Shown here one piece after another: positions 22,201 to 32,172 of a stretch of DNA of 64,000 nt (the first letter of the stretch is position 1; each line of letters begins with the position of its first letter). The stretch covers positions 33,399,275 through 33,463,274 of the forward strand of contig JALGPY010000009.1 in the NCBI GenBank assembly GCA_023055425.1. The letters are read 5' to 3'. The DNA is from Linanthus parryae (Eukaryota > Streptophyta > Magnoliopsida > Ericales > Polemoniaceae). The notes under the pieces were generated by a model. The model saw only the letters and a program-made list of their open reading frames with translations. It made no database searches and was not told where the DNA came from. A program made the position numbers and the translations under genes.

Positions 22201-23670
22201 ACCAATGATCTCACCAATTACAATTAGATATCTGTGAAGGCAACGCCAATACTCAAGTGTTTATAATGAATGAACATGCAAATCACCCTAAAGCAAAACA
22301 TCGCAACTCTCAATCGATGCTAGTCGATTTTGTTCCTTGACAAAGCGACTGCATCTATGTAGCTTCATGAGATGCATAAGAATCATTTTTGCTGATTAAA
22401 ATGGTTGTCGTTATGTTCATTGGCTGATGTTCTCAAGCAGAATGACCGAGATTTTGCTAAGGGTTTGGGTGCTCCATTATGTGGATTGGATTGAGATCAA
22501 GGGACTGAGTTTTTTTTTTGAGGGTCAGCATATTCTTTTATAAATGAGTTATTAAATAATTATAGTATAATATATTTGTCTAAATAAATTTAATAATTAA
22601 ATAGCAAAATAATCATTAAAACTTAACAATGAATGCACCTAATTTCAAAGACCGAACCCTCTTAAGCCCCAACTCTTGACAAGAAAGGTTAATCTCGAGT
22701 GGACATTTAGGAAACGTGCTCAATATGTTTGGGTTTTTGGACTTACAGACGTTCTGGATCAACAATCAAAATTGGCTAAAATCCACCAATGACCCATGTG
22801 AATGAACATAATATGAACTATAAATTTATTTCGGCCGTACTAAGTGGTGTAGATCACAAACGTTGAAGAAACAGTGTTATTACTATATCGACATGAATGG
22901 TCACGATATACTCCCCCATCTACCAGTGCTAGCCTAGTGGAGCAAGAAGGTTGATTTTATGTCAGAAAATTAGCCAGACGACAGTGAGCATCGAACCTCT
23001 TATTTGTAACCAAGCTATCCTATATTTCGTAAGAATGCCGCTAAAAGCGTAACCCCTGACAGTGTTAGGCTCTGTAACCCTAGTAGGAATCCAAACAATT
23101 GTGCTGAAAGTGTAACCCTAGAAGGGGTCATCTTGTCGCAACCAACTTATGTAGAACGAACCCTTGATTGCCTGAATGAAATGACTTCTTAAGAACAATA
23201 TGTTTGAGAACGAGAATGAAAGAAAGAGCCTAAGAGAGAGCATATTGATCTGTTTTTTTATTTTTTCTTCATAAATAGAGATGTGAGGAGAAGGAGAATG
23301 TGTGCTCCAACTACGTGGAAACACAAACCCACATACAATGAAAAATACAACCATATCTCATTAACACGTGTATTGAGGGAAAAATAATTAACAGGACATT
23401 AAAAAGTGACTAAAATTTTAAATAACATATTATAATAGGTCGATCCATGGCCCATACCCACCCCAAACTTGTTCGAAGAGAGTTGCGCGCGTGTTTAATA
23501 ATTTCTTTAACATTTCCTTCTACATATTATATTGCCCTAAACTGCCTCCCTTTACCTCCAATTTTAGGACATATATCATGTCCAAATCAATCCAAAAAAC
23601 ATCATGTTGACGAGTCGAGTTGTGGACAATTTTCTCATTCATTGTTTAACGATATTTGAGAAATCATCGT
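19265..23670. other. AT-rich intergenic DNA with no recognised gene
   Basis: No domain, RNA gene or complete transposon was found. At 21770-21900 the motif AGTACCCA / GATACCCA recurs four times in about 130 bp, like a decayed terminal repeat, with no inverted partner seen. At 20827-20850 a CCCGGGTTTGAACCCGG palindrome resembles a T-arm, but no tRNA fold surrounds it. Short ORFs near 22017 and 23118 have no recognisable features. Confidence 0.5.
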
Positions 23671-24112
23671 CTTGTTATGTAGCCCCAACTTAGGGTTTAT
23701 GTATGTGCTCACTGAAATCCCTCGGAGAGATCTAAGTGTGCACCTCAAATAGAGAATAAGGACACAGAGAGTTTTAGGGTGTGTGTAGGGAGAGGGTTAG
23801 CACTCGCAACTGAGAGAGAGAGAGAGCGAGAGAGGTTAATAGCTAGTGTAGAACCAAAGATGAACTCCTGTCGCAACGGAAGGCTAACGATCCTATATAT
23901 AGTGGGGAAGTGACCGTTGTGAAGGGGTTAATGCACCATAAATGACGGCTTAATGATAGCCCATGTAACGGCATGTTCGACCGTGTATGTAGGAACCGTT
24001 AGGCACCTGACCGTACATACAGGAGACCATAATGAGGTCAAGTCGGGTTTATAGGACTTGGCCATTAAGTCTCTCAATGCAGTTACAAAGGGTCGCACGC
24101 GAGCTTGGTTGG

Positions 24113-24302
24113 CGCATGCGCGCGACGGGCCTTACCCTAGCCTCCAAACCACTAAGTCCCTACGAGTCCCATGTTGGTACGCGAGGGCCCTGTCTCGCAG
24201 CCCCCACGTGGACTAGTTGTCTGGTGTGCATGGAGCACAGCTAGGTGTGCTGGATAGCTGCCGCGTGGCCGTGATCTGTCTGTCTGGAAAGCACTATCTA
24301 CA
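24113..24302 (+). repeat. Left copy of a direct repeat flanking the PMD gene (190 bp)
   Basis: It runs from CGCATGCGCGCGACGGGCC to GCACTATCTACA and recurs at 26537-26735 in the same orientation at more than 90% identity. A TATATATAG box upstream at about 23894-23902 could drive transcription towards the PMD frame. Confidence 0.85.
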
Positions 24303-24926
24303 TTAGCCCCCTTTTGCGCGAATGTCATGCGCGCGTTCATTGTGCAGTCCCGCAAAATCATCCGTGCGTGGGCCCCATGCAAATGCTTTGTATTTTGAAT
24401 AGACATCAAATTCCTAGCCCCCGGTCATAGCCATGATTGCCTAGGGTTTAGAAGCGCCGTTTGATTTTTGATGAAGCGTGGTCACTGTGAAGCTAATCAG
24501 ACGCAATACATGATTTTTTTGCCTATTTTCGAGGCAAGAACAACTCGGAAGGATTTGATGGGTCGCCAATCTCGCTGGATATCGAAGCGTTTCTGACTCA
24601 GCAGGCGTCAGCGATTGTGACTCTTTGATCTGAAGGTTATTTAAACCCTTTGATTTCTTCAATTAGAACTTTTCCATTGTTGCTGCTTCCAAGTTCGTAT
24701 GCATCAGTGAAACCTCAAATTGAAGCGGAAACCTTCGACCAAGTTCTTGATCAGCTCGTCAACACCTTCTCTCAAGCGATCCAAGCTGTCAATCATCAAC
24801 ACAGTGAGTGTTTAAAACTTCTTTTGAAATTTTGGGGTCAAGTTTTGCAGATAGTATTCTTTTCCGCCCTTTTCTTTCCTCTTGCATGTCTGTTGATTTA
24901 TAATCTGCTGCTTTATGCCCACATAA

Positions 24927-26510
24927 ATGGCTCCAAAGAAGTCAAACAAGGAAGTCGTTGAAGTGCAGGAGCTTCCCAATGAGCTTTGGTACAAGGCTCC
25001 TTACTTGGGTGGCGATGATTTTTATTTGGCTATGATCCGGGGAGACGCTCCCCAGGCGTCTCCTCCAGTTGCTGCTTTCGAGATGAAACCCGAACCAAAT
25101 AGGGATGATTGGGATTTGGCTGGCACCCACGATGTACAGAGGCTTAGTATTGAAGCTGGTCTAGTTCCCTTCAATGATGTCATTTTTCAGGCCTTCTTGG
25201 AAAAGCTTGATGGGATGGATGAATGGACCACGTACATCCTTACCAACCACAAGGATGTCTTAAAGCAAGCTGGTGTTTATAACTCCATCCGTGCGACCAG
25301 AGGTTTTAACCTCAGAGCCGACCAGGACATGCTAAGGGTCTTATTCTCGCGTTACTCGAGAAAAACCCACTCTTTCTACTTTTCTTCTTTCGAGGCCGCG
25401 CCTACCCTTGAGGATGTGGAAAACCTATTGATGCTTCCGAGTATGGGAGCCTTTAATCCTTTAGGAAAATTAGAGGGTGATGAGGAGCTGACCCTCTTTA
25501 CGCAGATGCAGGAGTGTATTGCGACTCTGAAGAAGGCCGCCACACGGTGGGTACCTGACGAGGTTGAAACTTGCCCTTCTTTTATGTCAGTTTCTTCTAG
25601 CGCGAAGAACATCTGGTGTAAATGGCTTATGTTCTTTTATAAAGAGTACGCCAAGACCGCCATAATCCAGAAATAGCTCAGAGGCAACCCTAACGCGGTG
25701 GTTTATACTGATGGAGAAGGGCTCCCTTGTTCATTGTGTGGCTTTCTCTGTGTTTGGTTGTTGCGCTTCCTTATAGACGGGAGTCCGCGTGACAGAGTTT
25801 TTGTTCATGTGCTTCCACTTGCAGTAAGGCTCGCGCTTGGTCGAAACATTGGTCTGGGGCCCCTTGTTTTGGGTTCTTTATACTATCGTCTCGACTTAGC
25901 CGTGTCTCACGTTGAGCAATCATGCGGAAGGGTTGACGTCATTTCCTTTGTTAATGTCGGGTTCTTGACAATGTGGGTCTTTGAACGGTGGCCTACATAC
26001 GCTCCGACCCCTCTACTGTCTACTTGTGGAATGTGAGTTTGAAGGAGGTACATCTGTGTCCTCGTTCGTGGCGTTGGTTTGGTACCAAGAGTACTCGCCG
26101 TAACTTTTCCTTGGTATGTGATGATGCTGACCTCTTTGTGGCCCGACCATATGTGGTAGAATTAGACAACATCATTTATCTTGAGGACATGTACCCCGTG
26201 GTCGATCCCCCTTTCCAGGAGAAACACATCATTAGAGGGTCTCGGCGTTATGGGCGATACGTGAACTAGTGCAGAAGAAGTTATATGCCCGCGCTAGTCG
26301 AACGTGCACCAGGTACAGAATCTTGCAAGTATGAGCGCCTACCAGTTCCTTTTGATCCTCTTCGTATGGCCTTTCAATTGGTTTATGATGCTGTCGCGCC
26401 CGCCATGTGGTCCAAGTCTATTACCAAAGGTTGCTACAATGGAGTGCTCTATGGGAAAAGCAACGAACTGCTTCTCGCAGAACTTCCTTTGACTCAGCCT
26501 TCCAGAGGAA
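24927..26510 (+). pseudogene. Plant mobile domain (PMD, MAIN/MAIL1-like) protein remnant
   Basis: The ATG at 24927 (MAPKKSNKEVVEV) opens a 249-codon frame containing RKTHSFYFSSFEAAPTLEDV and NLLMLPSMG, the F..E..PTLEDV..L..LP..G pattern of the plant mobile domain, a domain of unknown biochemical role found in MAIN/MAIL1 proteins and in transposons. A single in-frame TAG (25674-25676) separates it from the continuation (LRFLIDGSPRDRVFVHVLPL and VGFLTMWVFERWPTYAP, to about 26030). A frameshift near 26000 leads to CPRSWRWFGTKSTRR and VARPYVVEL, and another frame ends with RLPVPFDPLRMAFQL near 26370. It is flanked by direct repeats, so it is a transposon-borne relic rather than a host gene. Confidence 0.75.
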
Positions 26511-26536
26511 GGCAGGGCAGAATCTCTGCTAGTTGT

Positions 26537-26735
26537 CGCATGCGCGCGACGGGCCTTACCCTAGCCTCCAAACCACTAAGTCCCTACAAGTCCCGTGTTG
26601 GTACGCGAGGGCCCTTTCTCGCAGCCCCCACGTGGACAAGCATAGGTAGTTGTCCGGTGTGTATGAAGCACAGCTAGGTGTGCTGGATAGCTGCCACGTG
26701 GCCGTGATCTGTCTGTCTGGAAAGCACTATCTACA
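26537..26735 (+). repeat. Right copy of the direct repeat flanking the PMD gene (199 bp)
   Basis: It matches 24113-24302 with few substitutions and one 9-bp extra segment (AAGCATAGG, about 26637-26645). Both copies end GCACTATCTACA. It directly abuts the truncated LTR of the minus-strand copia fossil. Confidence 0.85.
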
Positions 26736-29222
26736 ATGTGTTATTCTCAAACAACACATTATGAATGCTCAAAAATAATGGAAAATTTAGGCCAAGAGCT
26801 CAAGCTGAGCATACATTTGAACCCATGAGCTCCAACATTATCAACAGTCTCCCACATGAATGCCAAATTTTCCGTTCAACAATCTCAAATAAATTGTCCT
26901 GATGATTATCGTATAAAGATATGTTTCCATAAACCCCGAACCTTTTCTTAGTGATACACTACAGGATGTGTCTCACTAGTCTGCTAAAAGGATTGAACTT
27001 CTTGACAATGGTGTACACCAATTCGGCAGTGCTCACACAATAAGGAATTCTAGTCGTTCCGTCCTTGTGAATATGATCATTTGGCCATTGAGACACATTT
27101 TCAATTTATGAGTGCTATAGAGAATTCAGCCTACCAATTCTAATAGATTCGACCCCATCTCCACTCATGTAGTGAAATTTTAAGTGTATTGCTATACCAT
27201 AGTTCATTATGATTTTAATCATCCTCAATGCAATGCAAGACATTACATTATCGATCCAAAGGAAGAACCTGGAAAGAAACTTTCCAATTATCGTGATGTA
27301 TTCATATATGTACATATGTAGGTTGTCCATTTGTACTTAATTCATGAGTTCTCCAGTCACTCAAGCAGGGTTTGCAATTTATCCAGAGGCTTCATGCCAA
27401 TTCCTGTCTATAAAGTCCATAACTGCTATCTCGATATTCCTTTAGTCAACTGATCACTAGGTTCTCTTTAGACTTTACATAATCAATCGATATTATACCA
27501 TTCGAGAGAAACTATCTAACATTATTTTTCCCTATGCTGTATATGTCTAGACCTGACATTATACACATTATTTTGTGCTCGCACAAATGCATATTGATTG
27601 TCGTAATGTATGTATATTGGAGGTACCGACTTCGGCCACATATGCAAGTCTTCCAAAAGTGACGAAGCCATTCAGCTTGTTCACCCGCCTTGTCTAACGC
27701 AATGAATTATATTCCATCATAGATTTTGATAAGCTCGTTTACTTTTTAGATTTCCACGTTGTTCCATTAAACATGAATACATACAGACTCGTGGATTTCA
27801 AACCCTTCGAATCATAAATGCAATTGGCGTCACTATAATATTCCAATACGGATGGGTACCTTGTATAGTGTAAGCCGGGTTTTTGTAATTTTATTAAATA
27901 TCTTAAAACCCTTATTACTCATTTTCTATTGATATGTACCAGAATTTCTAGTAAATCGGCTAAGCTTGCTAACTACTTGAGCAACATCTGGTCTTGTACA
28001 GTTCATAATGTACAATAGGCTCCCAAATACTTGAGCATACTCAAGTATGTGCATGTTTGTGAACCATGATTTTAGTCAATTTCAATTAAAATCGGCATTT
28101 TTAATTTAATTATGTTTGCTATGACACAAAATTTTAATATGAAAATATGCAAATTAAGATAATCTCAGTACAAATATAGAATCTCCAAAGTTGGAGATTA
28201 TGCAGCTGAAAATCTCAAAACAAAATAATGTTTTTTGACATTAGCATGATTGTAGTTCATTTATAAGTGGGTGTATTCAAGAAATTGACGTCGTAACTCT
28301 TTAATTTTGTCTAATGGATCAAATTAAGAATCTAAAATTTCAGATCATACCAAGCAGATTTGGATTTTTAGTTCAGCTGGATTATCCACCCATAATTGCT
28401 TTAGTTGATTTCTTGAACTTTCAGCCGATACCAAACAGGGCCTATGTTGATCTCCTCTATAATATTCTTGGTAAGATGCAAATTTACAAAAACCATAGTT
28501 TTTATTGATTTTTCTTTATCTTTATCAAACTTTTTGAGAACTTTCTTAATATAATATGATTGAGACAACATTCAGCTCTTGTATTTTAGAAATCTTTACT
28601 CCTAAGATCACATCACCTAGACCCATGTTTTGCATGTAAAGGTTCTTAGCTAACAATTTCTTTGTGTAATTAGTGATCTTCTTATTGCTTCCTGAAACAA
28701 GAAAGTCATCCACACATAAATAGACTACAACATAGCATTAGTAAGTGTTCTAAACGTAGGCATATCTATCACACAGATTGATGTTAAAATTCCCCGATAT
28801 CATGACTCTAGAAAATTTTTCATCATTATTTCAAAGATTTTATTCATTGATAAAAAGGATTTAACAAGTCGATAAACTTTGGACTCGTCTCCCGGAAAAA
28901 AAAAAAAACCCTTCAGTTTGTTCCATGTAAATTCCTCATTCGGTTCACCATTTAAGAATGTCATCTTGACATCATTTGTGAATCTCGAGGTAAAATAAAT
29001 ATGCTATCTATTAACACTCGTATTGAGGTTAGACAAGTCACTGGTGAATAGGTATTAGAGTAATCGATCCCTTCATGTTGTATGAATGCCTTAGCTACCA
29101 CTCGATCTTTGATTTTTCATTTGATCTACTAAGTTTTAATTTCCTCTTGAAAATCTACTTGCACCAAAGGGGTTTACAACTAGCAAGAAGACCCACCACT
29201 TCCCAAGTGTGGTCTTACATAA
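26736..29222 (-). mobile_element. Copia fossil on the minus strand (RT, RNase H, PPT, partial LTR)
   Basis: Read on the minus strand: FTNDVKMTFLNGEPNEEF (about 28930-28990) is the first catalytic RT block. CVDDFLVSGSNKKIT (about 28670-28710) is the YVDD box with Tyr replaced by Cys. GSLLYIMNCTRPDVAQVV (about 27970-28030) is the RT end, and SVPPIYIHYDNQYAF with SRHIQHRE and IDYVKSKENL (about 27450-27640) is RNase H. A polypurine tract (CATGTGGGAGAC, 26847-26858) precedes a 3' LTR starting TGTTGATAATG at 26846, which is cut off after 111 bp at the PMD repeat. There are many stops and shifts. The RNase H style suggests a Tork/Tnt1-like lineage (inference). Confidence 0.75.
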
Positions 29223-29252
29223 TGGAATAAATTTAATTGATAATTCCTTCCT

Positions 29253-29540
29253 TTAATAAAGAGTTTCAGAACTAGAGAACGCATGCTTAAACATCTTTGG
29301 TTCATCATCCATCACCAGGTTTTCGAGGGAGAAGTCGTGGGAGAGGATGGCGTCAGAGGCGTTGGCGGTGGTTGTGATGCGGTATTCGTAGGTGGGTCGT
29401 GGCTCTGACCAGAACCAGAGGCCGGAGAGTGAAATAGAGACTACATAAGCTATTGTGAAGATTAGGAGTTTCGGGTGAGTCAATTGGAGGTGAGGCGGCG
29501 ATGGGGATGAAGAAGTCTATCTCGATCTGCAGTTAGACCC
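29253..29540 (-). other. Unrecognised ORF fragment with one hydrophobic segment
   Basis: The minus-strand frame has LLIFTIAYVVSISLSGLWFW, a likely membrane segment, followed by a polar tail with RITTTANASDAI and SLENLVMDDEPK. The sequence is more GC-rich than its surroundings, and an ATG at about 29542 on the minus strand would precede it but meets a stop after eight codons. I do not recognise the protein. It may be a captured or truncated host exon lying against the copia fossil. Confidence 0.3.
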
Positions 29541-29821
29541 CATGGCGGGGGGAGGGGGGATAAAGAAATATGGGGTCTTATATTGTGTAATTTTGTAGGA
29601 ATATCCAGGGTAGAATGGAATTTCAAATAGATTCCTTTATATCTTTTAGGCTCAGTTAGTTACATGAGTGTAATGATAAATTTTTCAAACTTTAGCAGAC
29701 CAATATCTTTTACCGTTTACCTCATCCATCTTTCGGGGGGGGGGGGTATTGGTTGTAGTTATACTAAACTAGAGCGGGTGTAAGTGTAGTCTTCTCATTT
29801 TTTCACGCTTAATATATATTT

Positions 29822-29906
29822 GGGTTAAAGACAAAAACCACCCCTTGTGTTTGGGTTATATACAAAAACAACCCTGGTGTTTGGAGATATACAAAAACCA
29901 CCCCTA
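29822..29906 (+). repeat. Left terminal inverted repeat of the Pack-MULE
   Basis: It holds staggered copies of ACAAAAACCACCCC separated by GTGTTTGG, pairing with the right end at about 85% identity. Confidence 0.85.
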
Positions 29907-30747
29907 TTGAGACAAAAACCACCCCTTTCAATGGATGAACGTTAGACGAAAGCACCCTTCTGGTACAATCAATAAGTATGGGGGTGCTATCTGTCTTTTT
30001 ATGAAAATTTTGCCACTACTTGTATTTTGTGTTCATTGTGTTTGATGTTCTTGGTGTTCTTCTACACCACCAACACCACCACGAGCAACACCAAGAAACC
30101 CAGAGAAGGAAACATAATTTTCAATTTCCTCAACAAACAAATTATTTTCACTTTCACTTAATTTTTCTTGATATAAGGCAGAGAATTGAGGGAGAACAAG
30201 AGAATTCTATTACTCGATGAATGCCCTGCTTACAGTAGAGTTCAAGCATAAATATGCTTGAATCACATATATTACAGAAAAGTCATTCATGACAAAGACT
30301 TGCACCATGAGTAGAACAATATCCAGTTTCAACACTTCCAATTTCTGGAATTGAAGGCAAGTGAAATCATTATTAGATCACACCTTAAACTCCACCTTTG
30401 ATCAGGACAAAATCCTCAAAACGATCAGGACCACCGCCGGCGCCGAATCCCCAAATCAATCTGCCTTCACTTCAGTCACCCATATTTTTATTATTTTGTA
30501 TATGTTCATCAACAAATTGGTTAGTAATCACTAGGATATGAAACAAAGCAAAAATGAACGGAGCACACAACCAATCACCATGGAAATTAATTGACTCCAG
30601 GTGAGAGAGATACAGAGACTGTTATGACGCAGCGGATGAATTCGGGTATCAAGCAAGAACGATAACAAAATATAAAGAACGAGAGACAAGAATTTTAACG
30701 TGGATCGCTACTTTGAATACTAGCTACTCCACAACCCGAACCCGATT

Positions 30748-31230
30748 TTATTGAGAGAAACAAACCCGAACCCGATTACCGTTCTCTTCCACACTCTCCC
30801 ACTCCATCACCGAGATACACCCAGAAGAAGCCGACGCGAAGACGACGACGAGCTTCTCGCCGGCGGCGTCAACATCAGCATCCTCTTCTTCTTCATCTTC
30901 TTCTTCTTGTACTTGAACCCACAAGTCTGCCGAGCCCAATTCCCCAATTCATCGCCTCCACGGCTGTCTCCCAACCCCAATCTATCGAATCTGAATATGA
31001 ACAGAGCATACCCATCTTCGTGATCGTCCTCGAAAACCCAATTGCAGACGTCCCATGAGATCTGAACATAAACCCCATCGACGACGACCCTCTCGTTGTC
31101 TCTGAACTTCCATTTTTCAGATGCTTAATCTGAACCCTCTTCCGATCGACGCTGAAACAGAGCCGCAATCGATTGTGATTTCTCTCTCCACGCCCGATGG
31201 GTTCTGGCCGAGCTTTTGTGGTCGGAACCG
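30748..31230 (-). pseudogene. Captured DUF868 gene fragment inside the Pack-MULE
   Basis: On the minus strand, joined across frames, the segment shows the order of plant DUF868 proteins: VEREITIDC (about 31190), RLCFSVDRKRVQIKHLK (about 31110-31165), then KWKFRDNERVVVDG, VQISWDVCNWVF and ALFIFRFDR (about 30970-31100). It ends in the Ser-rich tail (SASSGC, VMEWESVEE, about 30770-30830) with a stop at 30748-30750. The match to family features (IKRLxWKFRGN, VDG, WDVxNWLF, FMFRF, VMEW) is from memory. A 2-bp gain in an A run near 31110 and a further shift in the basic tract near 30890 break the frame, and the N-terminal part is missing. The function of DUF868 proteins is unknown. Confidence 0.72.
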
Positions 31231-31526
31231 GCAGTAGATGCGGTGATTTCTGGGTCGGATTTCATGGCTGAAACGAGAGAGATTGATGTTGTGTGCGTCG
31301 GTGAAGGAGATGGAGGTGGGCAGTAGTGGTGAAGGAAGGTTACAGGTCGGTGAATTGAGGGACGTGGAAGGAGAGAGAGAGGGTGGGTGTAGAAAGGAGG
31401 GGCCTAGGGTTACAAATTGAGGAAGAAGAAGAAACCATGTACTATTGTGTGGTATTTTTTTTTCAAAACGAGGGTAAATATGTCTTCTTACGCTTCTGTT
31501 AGTGTGCCGTTACTTACTAACTCTGA

Positions 31527-31611
31527 CAGGGGTGGTTTTTGTATATTCCCAAACACGATGATTGCTTTTGTATATAACCCAAACACGAGGGGTGATTTTT
31601 GTCTTTTACCC
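31527..31611 (-). repeat. Right terminal inverted repeat of the Pack-MULE
   Basis: Read on the minus strand it starts GGGTAAAAGACAAAAATCACC and matches the left end, with a few substitutions and no large gap over 85 bp. Confidence 0.85.
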
Positions 31612-32023
31612 TATATATTTTCATTCTTTTCCCTACACAGGGTTTGATGCTGCAGCTTCTTTGATTTGTTAAGTACAAGAAAGTCTTGATTTTGATGCAA
31701 TTTACAAAAGAATCACCTTCCTCAAACTTCAAAAATTTAGGCCTGATTTATTAGTATAAATTAAGAGAAACTTGATCACCATGCTTGTATCACTCCCAAA
31801 TCTAAAATCAGATCTCTGAGCCATTAATGCCTTGCTTTAATGGCCTGATTTTTTGCCCCCATTTTCAAGCCTCTCCTTCTGAACATTACATTTACTTGCC
31901 ACAGTTTCACCCCTAAATTTTCTCTCTCTTTGGGAAATTTGACTTGCAGGTCTCATTACCAATTAAATTATTTTGGACTATCATTTACACAAGGTCTCCA
32001 TCACAGCACATTGCCTGAGCTTA

Positions 32024-32071
32024 AATCTCTCTGTCTCTCCCTCCCTCTCTGTCTCTCCCTCCCTCCCACAT
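32024..32071 (+). promoter_or_regulatory. CT-rich tract in the ATL13 5' leader region
   Basis: About 48 bp of CTCTGTCTCTCCCTCC repeats lies 100-150 bp before the ATL13 ATG. Pyrimidine-rich tracts are common near plant transcription starts and in 5' UTRs. A role here is inferred. Confidence 0.45.
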
Positions 32072-32172
32072 GCCAATGAGCTGAAAATCAGGTTCTCCTC
32101 TAAAGATTTGATTATTCTTGCTGGAGACAGTTAAGGGTTCTTGATCATGCTGACCCTAAAGTTCCAATTTTG

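Larger units (their letters stand above)
29822..31611. mobile_element. Non-autonomous Mutator-like element (Pack-MULE) with 9-bp duplication
   Basis: Inverted ends of about 85 bp (29822-29906 and 31527-31611) begin GGGTTAAAGACAAAAACCACC and its counterpart GGGTAAAAGACAAAAATCACC, with GTGTTTGGGTTATATACAAAA shared inside. TATATATTT is exact at 29813-29821 and 31612-31620; a 9-bp duplication with long inverted repeats is the Mutator signature. No transposase is present. The interior carries part of a host DUF868 gene and some LTR-like sequence (about 30190-30740). The element ends about 560 bp before the ATL13 start codon. Confidence 0.9.

Noticed and set aside
22017..22208. His/Thr-rich ORF
   Set aside because: Short, compositionally biased, no start context or neighbours supporting a gene.
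30020..30740. Possible LTR remnant within the Pack-MULE (TTTTAACGTGGATCGCTAC, GCAGCGGATGAATTCG)
   Set aside because: The style resembles a plant LTR but no paired end, primer binding site or duplication was found.
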